A stretch of DNA of 64,000 nucleotides from Bog-473 sp963783245 (GTDB taxonomy: Bacteria; Actinomycetota; Acidimicrobiia; Acidimicrobiales; RAAP-2). A program made the position numbers and the translations under genes. The stretch is taken from positions 1,054,001 to 1,118,000 of the forward strand of contig CAWAMS010000002.1 in assembly GCA_963783245.1 (NCBI GenBank), written 5' to 3'. Below are positions 62,498-64,000 of the stretch, in pieces. Positions within the stretch are counted from its first letter, which is position 1; each line of letters opens with the position of its first letter. The notes below the pieces were generated by a model, which searched no databases, was not told where the DNA came from, and saw nothing but the letters and a program-made list of their open reading frames with translations.

Positions 62498-64000
62498 ATG
62501 GACCTCCTCGTGGCAGAACCTCATACGCAAAGCAGGGTCGAAACACAGGCCGAGCTTCGGCGACTCCTTTACCCGTGGGACATCCTCCTTCCGATCTCCA
62601 TCGCCTTGTGGGCGTATGGAGTGAAGCATGCCCCGACACATCCGCTCGGCCAGTATGGACTTCCCACGTCGCTCCCCGTGGTCTTTTACGTCGGCCTCGG
62701 ACTCGCATTGGTCTCGATCGGCTGGGCACTTGCCATGGCACGGCTGTCGTCGCTTCGGCTGGGTGCCCACCTTGCGGCGCTCATCCTCATGCTCTACGGC
62801 ACGGCGCCCCTTATCTACCAGGAGCCTCGCTACCCATGGTTGACCAAGTACATCGGAGTCGTTCAGTACGTCAGCACCCAAGGCCACGTCAATCAGAAGG
62901 TAGACATCTTTCAGAACTGGCCGGGGTTCTTTGCGTTCTTCGCGTGGTTTGACAAGGCGATCGGCGTCGGAAGTCCACTCGGATATGCAAAGTGGGCACA
63001 GTTGGCCTTCGAACTGCTCACAGTGCTCATGCTCGCATTCGTCTTTCGGGCCCTGCCGCTAACCACTCGAGAGCGCTGGCTCGCCCTGTTCCTCTACGCA
63101 GGTGCGTTGTGGATCGCTCAGGACTACCTGTCACCCCAAGCACTCGGTGTTGTGTTTTCCGCTGGAATCTTCGGATTGGCCCTGACGTACCTGCCACGGA
63201 ACCAGGACCCTCGGTGGCTGGCTTGGTTGCGTCGCCACCTGAGCCCTATCGGAGATTCGCTTCGTCGTCCGGCCGATATCCCAGCCGAGGTTGAGGCCGA
63301 GGACGATAGTCGGCCTCTACCTCAACAATCACGTGGACAAGAGATCGCTGTGCTGGCGGCAATTTTCTTGGCGTACTTCGTCCTCGTCTTCACACACGAA
63401 CTGTCGCCCTACGTGGTTTTGATCCAGCTCGCTTGCCTGGCACTCGTCGGGCGGTTGCGACAGGGATGGCTCGTGTTCGTTCTTGCCGCGATCGCCTTGG
63501 GTTATTTCGCGCCACGATTCGGCTATGTGAACGCCAAGTACGGAATAGTCTCGTCATTGGGGAAATTTTTTGGGAACGCCACGACTCCTTTGGTGAGTCT
63601 CGGATCCACCGTGAAAGTCTCGTCGGGGGTGACTCTGTCCGCAGATGCCGCCCGAGTTCTTACGGTGGGCATGTGGGGGGCAGCGGCCGTTGGCGCGGTG
63701 CGGCGTTGGCGAAATCGACGGCCGACACTTGCGCTCGTCGTGCTCGCCTATTCACCGGCCGCAGTGTTCTTTGCGGGAGCGTATGGCAATGAAGGACTCC
63801 TCCGAGTCTATCTGTTCTCCCTGCCTTGGACGGCCTGTCTGGTTGCTTCCGCCATCAGTCCGGTGGCGGCGAGTCGATTCAGACTGCGAGCGCTGATGGC
63901 ACCGATCGCTCTGACCATCGCGATAGTGCTGTTCTTTCCGGCCTTCTTCGGCGATGACTATTCGTATGTCTTGTCGAAAGACGAGGTGCAGGGCTCGGTG
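62498..64000 (+). CDS. Polytopic membrane protein of polysaccharide region, C-terminus cut by window edge
   Basis: The frame is open from an ATG at 62498 (or GTG at 62495) to the window end, 501 codons. About ten hydrophobic segments are visible (for example ILLPISIALWAYGV, SLPVVFYVGLGLALVSIGW, WLALFLYAGALWIAQDYLS, VYLFSLPWTACLVASAI). Soluble loops carry EPRYPWLTKYIG and NWPGFFAFF, a layout like GT-C-type glycosyltransferases or O-antigen ligase-like proteins, but no diagnostic motif is clear. With the GT2 genes nearby it may polymerise or transfer a lipid-linked sugar. Confidence 0.75.
   Translation, partial: MDLLVAEPHTQSRVETQAELRRLLYPWDILLPISIALWAYGVKHAPTHPLGQYGLPTSLPVVFYVGLGLALVSIGWALAMARLSSLRLGAHLAALILMLYGTAPLIYQEPRYPWLTKYIGVVQYVSTQGHVNQKVDIFQNWPGFFAFFAWFDKAIGVGSPLGYAKWAQLAFELLTVLMLAFVFRALPLTTRERWLALFLYAGALWIAQDYLSPQALGVVFSAGIFGLALTYLPRNQDPRWLAWLRRHLSPIGDSLRRPADIPAEVEAEDDSRPLPQQSRGQEIAVLAAIFLAYFVLVFTHELSPYVVLIQLACLALVGRLRQGWLVFVLAAIALGYFAPRFGYVNAKYGIVSSLGKFFGNATTPLVSLGSTVKVSSGVTLSADAARVLTVGMWGAAAVGAVRRWRNRRPTLALVVLAYSPAAVFFAGAYGNEGLLRVYLFSLPWTACLVASAISPVAASRFRLRALMAPIALTIAIVLFFPAFFGDDYSYVLSKDEVQGSV

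Noticed and set aside
1..64000. CRISPR arrays
   Set aside because: No regularly spaced direct repeats with unique spacers were seen; the only short tandem repeats are the 15-bp, GCAT and arm-site repeats described.

Overview
The window is GC-rich DNA from an actinobacterium. A GlnD uridylyltransferase, a DevR/DevS-like two-component pair, several starts with a TANNNT box about 7 nt upstream (the leaderless pattern), CsoR-class regulators, MMPL and PPK2 proteins all fit Actinomycetota. An Acidimicrobiia-type lineage is my best guess, but no marker gene here proves it. Both window ends cut a gene: glnD at the left and a multi-pass membrane protein at the right.

1-8.95 kb is ordinary chromosome: glnD (minus strand), a small membrane protein, tRNA-Cys, a hexapeptide acyltransferase, a degenerate GGDEF protein, the divergent response regulator and GAF-histidine kinase, a DnaQ-like exonuclease, a PhyH-type dioxygenase and tRNA-Val(GAC).

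8.9-30.9 kb is a 22-kb genomic island in the 3' end of tRNA-Val, bounded by a 46-bp direct repeat (8907-8952 and 30872-30917). A second repeated motif just inside each end looks like integrase arm sites. It carries a decayed tyrosine integrase, a 129-bp palindrome before a frameshifted ssb, small plasmid/ICE-type proteins, an excisionase-like protein, and two nearly identical group II introns placed after hairpins in consecutive 113-bp repeats. Its defence-type cargo is a HEPN-like protein, an AbiEi/AbiEii-like pair, and a CBASS operon (HNH-SAVED effector plus CD-NTase with AGS-C sensor). An IS1182-type element sits inside an IS3-type element, followed by a DUF2971 protein and an XRE regulator. 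Many island genes carry single-base frameshifts, which the flanking chromosome mostly does not.

30.9-36 kb is a candidate thiol/persulfide regulon: MMPL transporter, FrnE-like DsbA protein, zinc-ribbon thioredoxin, TehB-like methyltransferase and a CsoR-family repressor that lacks the metal-binding His (CstR-like), with three matching GTACCC/GGGTAT palindromes in front of the genes.

36-50 kb holds a sulfotransferase, a MarR-controlled ABC exporter, a LysR/MFS pair, a CaCA antiporter, a DUF4118 protein, a MarR/ClC pair, PPK2 and a P-type ATPase missing its front half next to a methyltransferase.

50-64 kb is an envelope/exopolysaccharide region: an orphan type IV prepilin, methylmalonate-semialdehyde dehydrogenase, four GT2 glycosyltransferases, a secreted GH16 glucanase-like enzyme, an IS630-like HTH fragment and two membrane proteins, with unusually long non-coding gaps between them.
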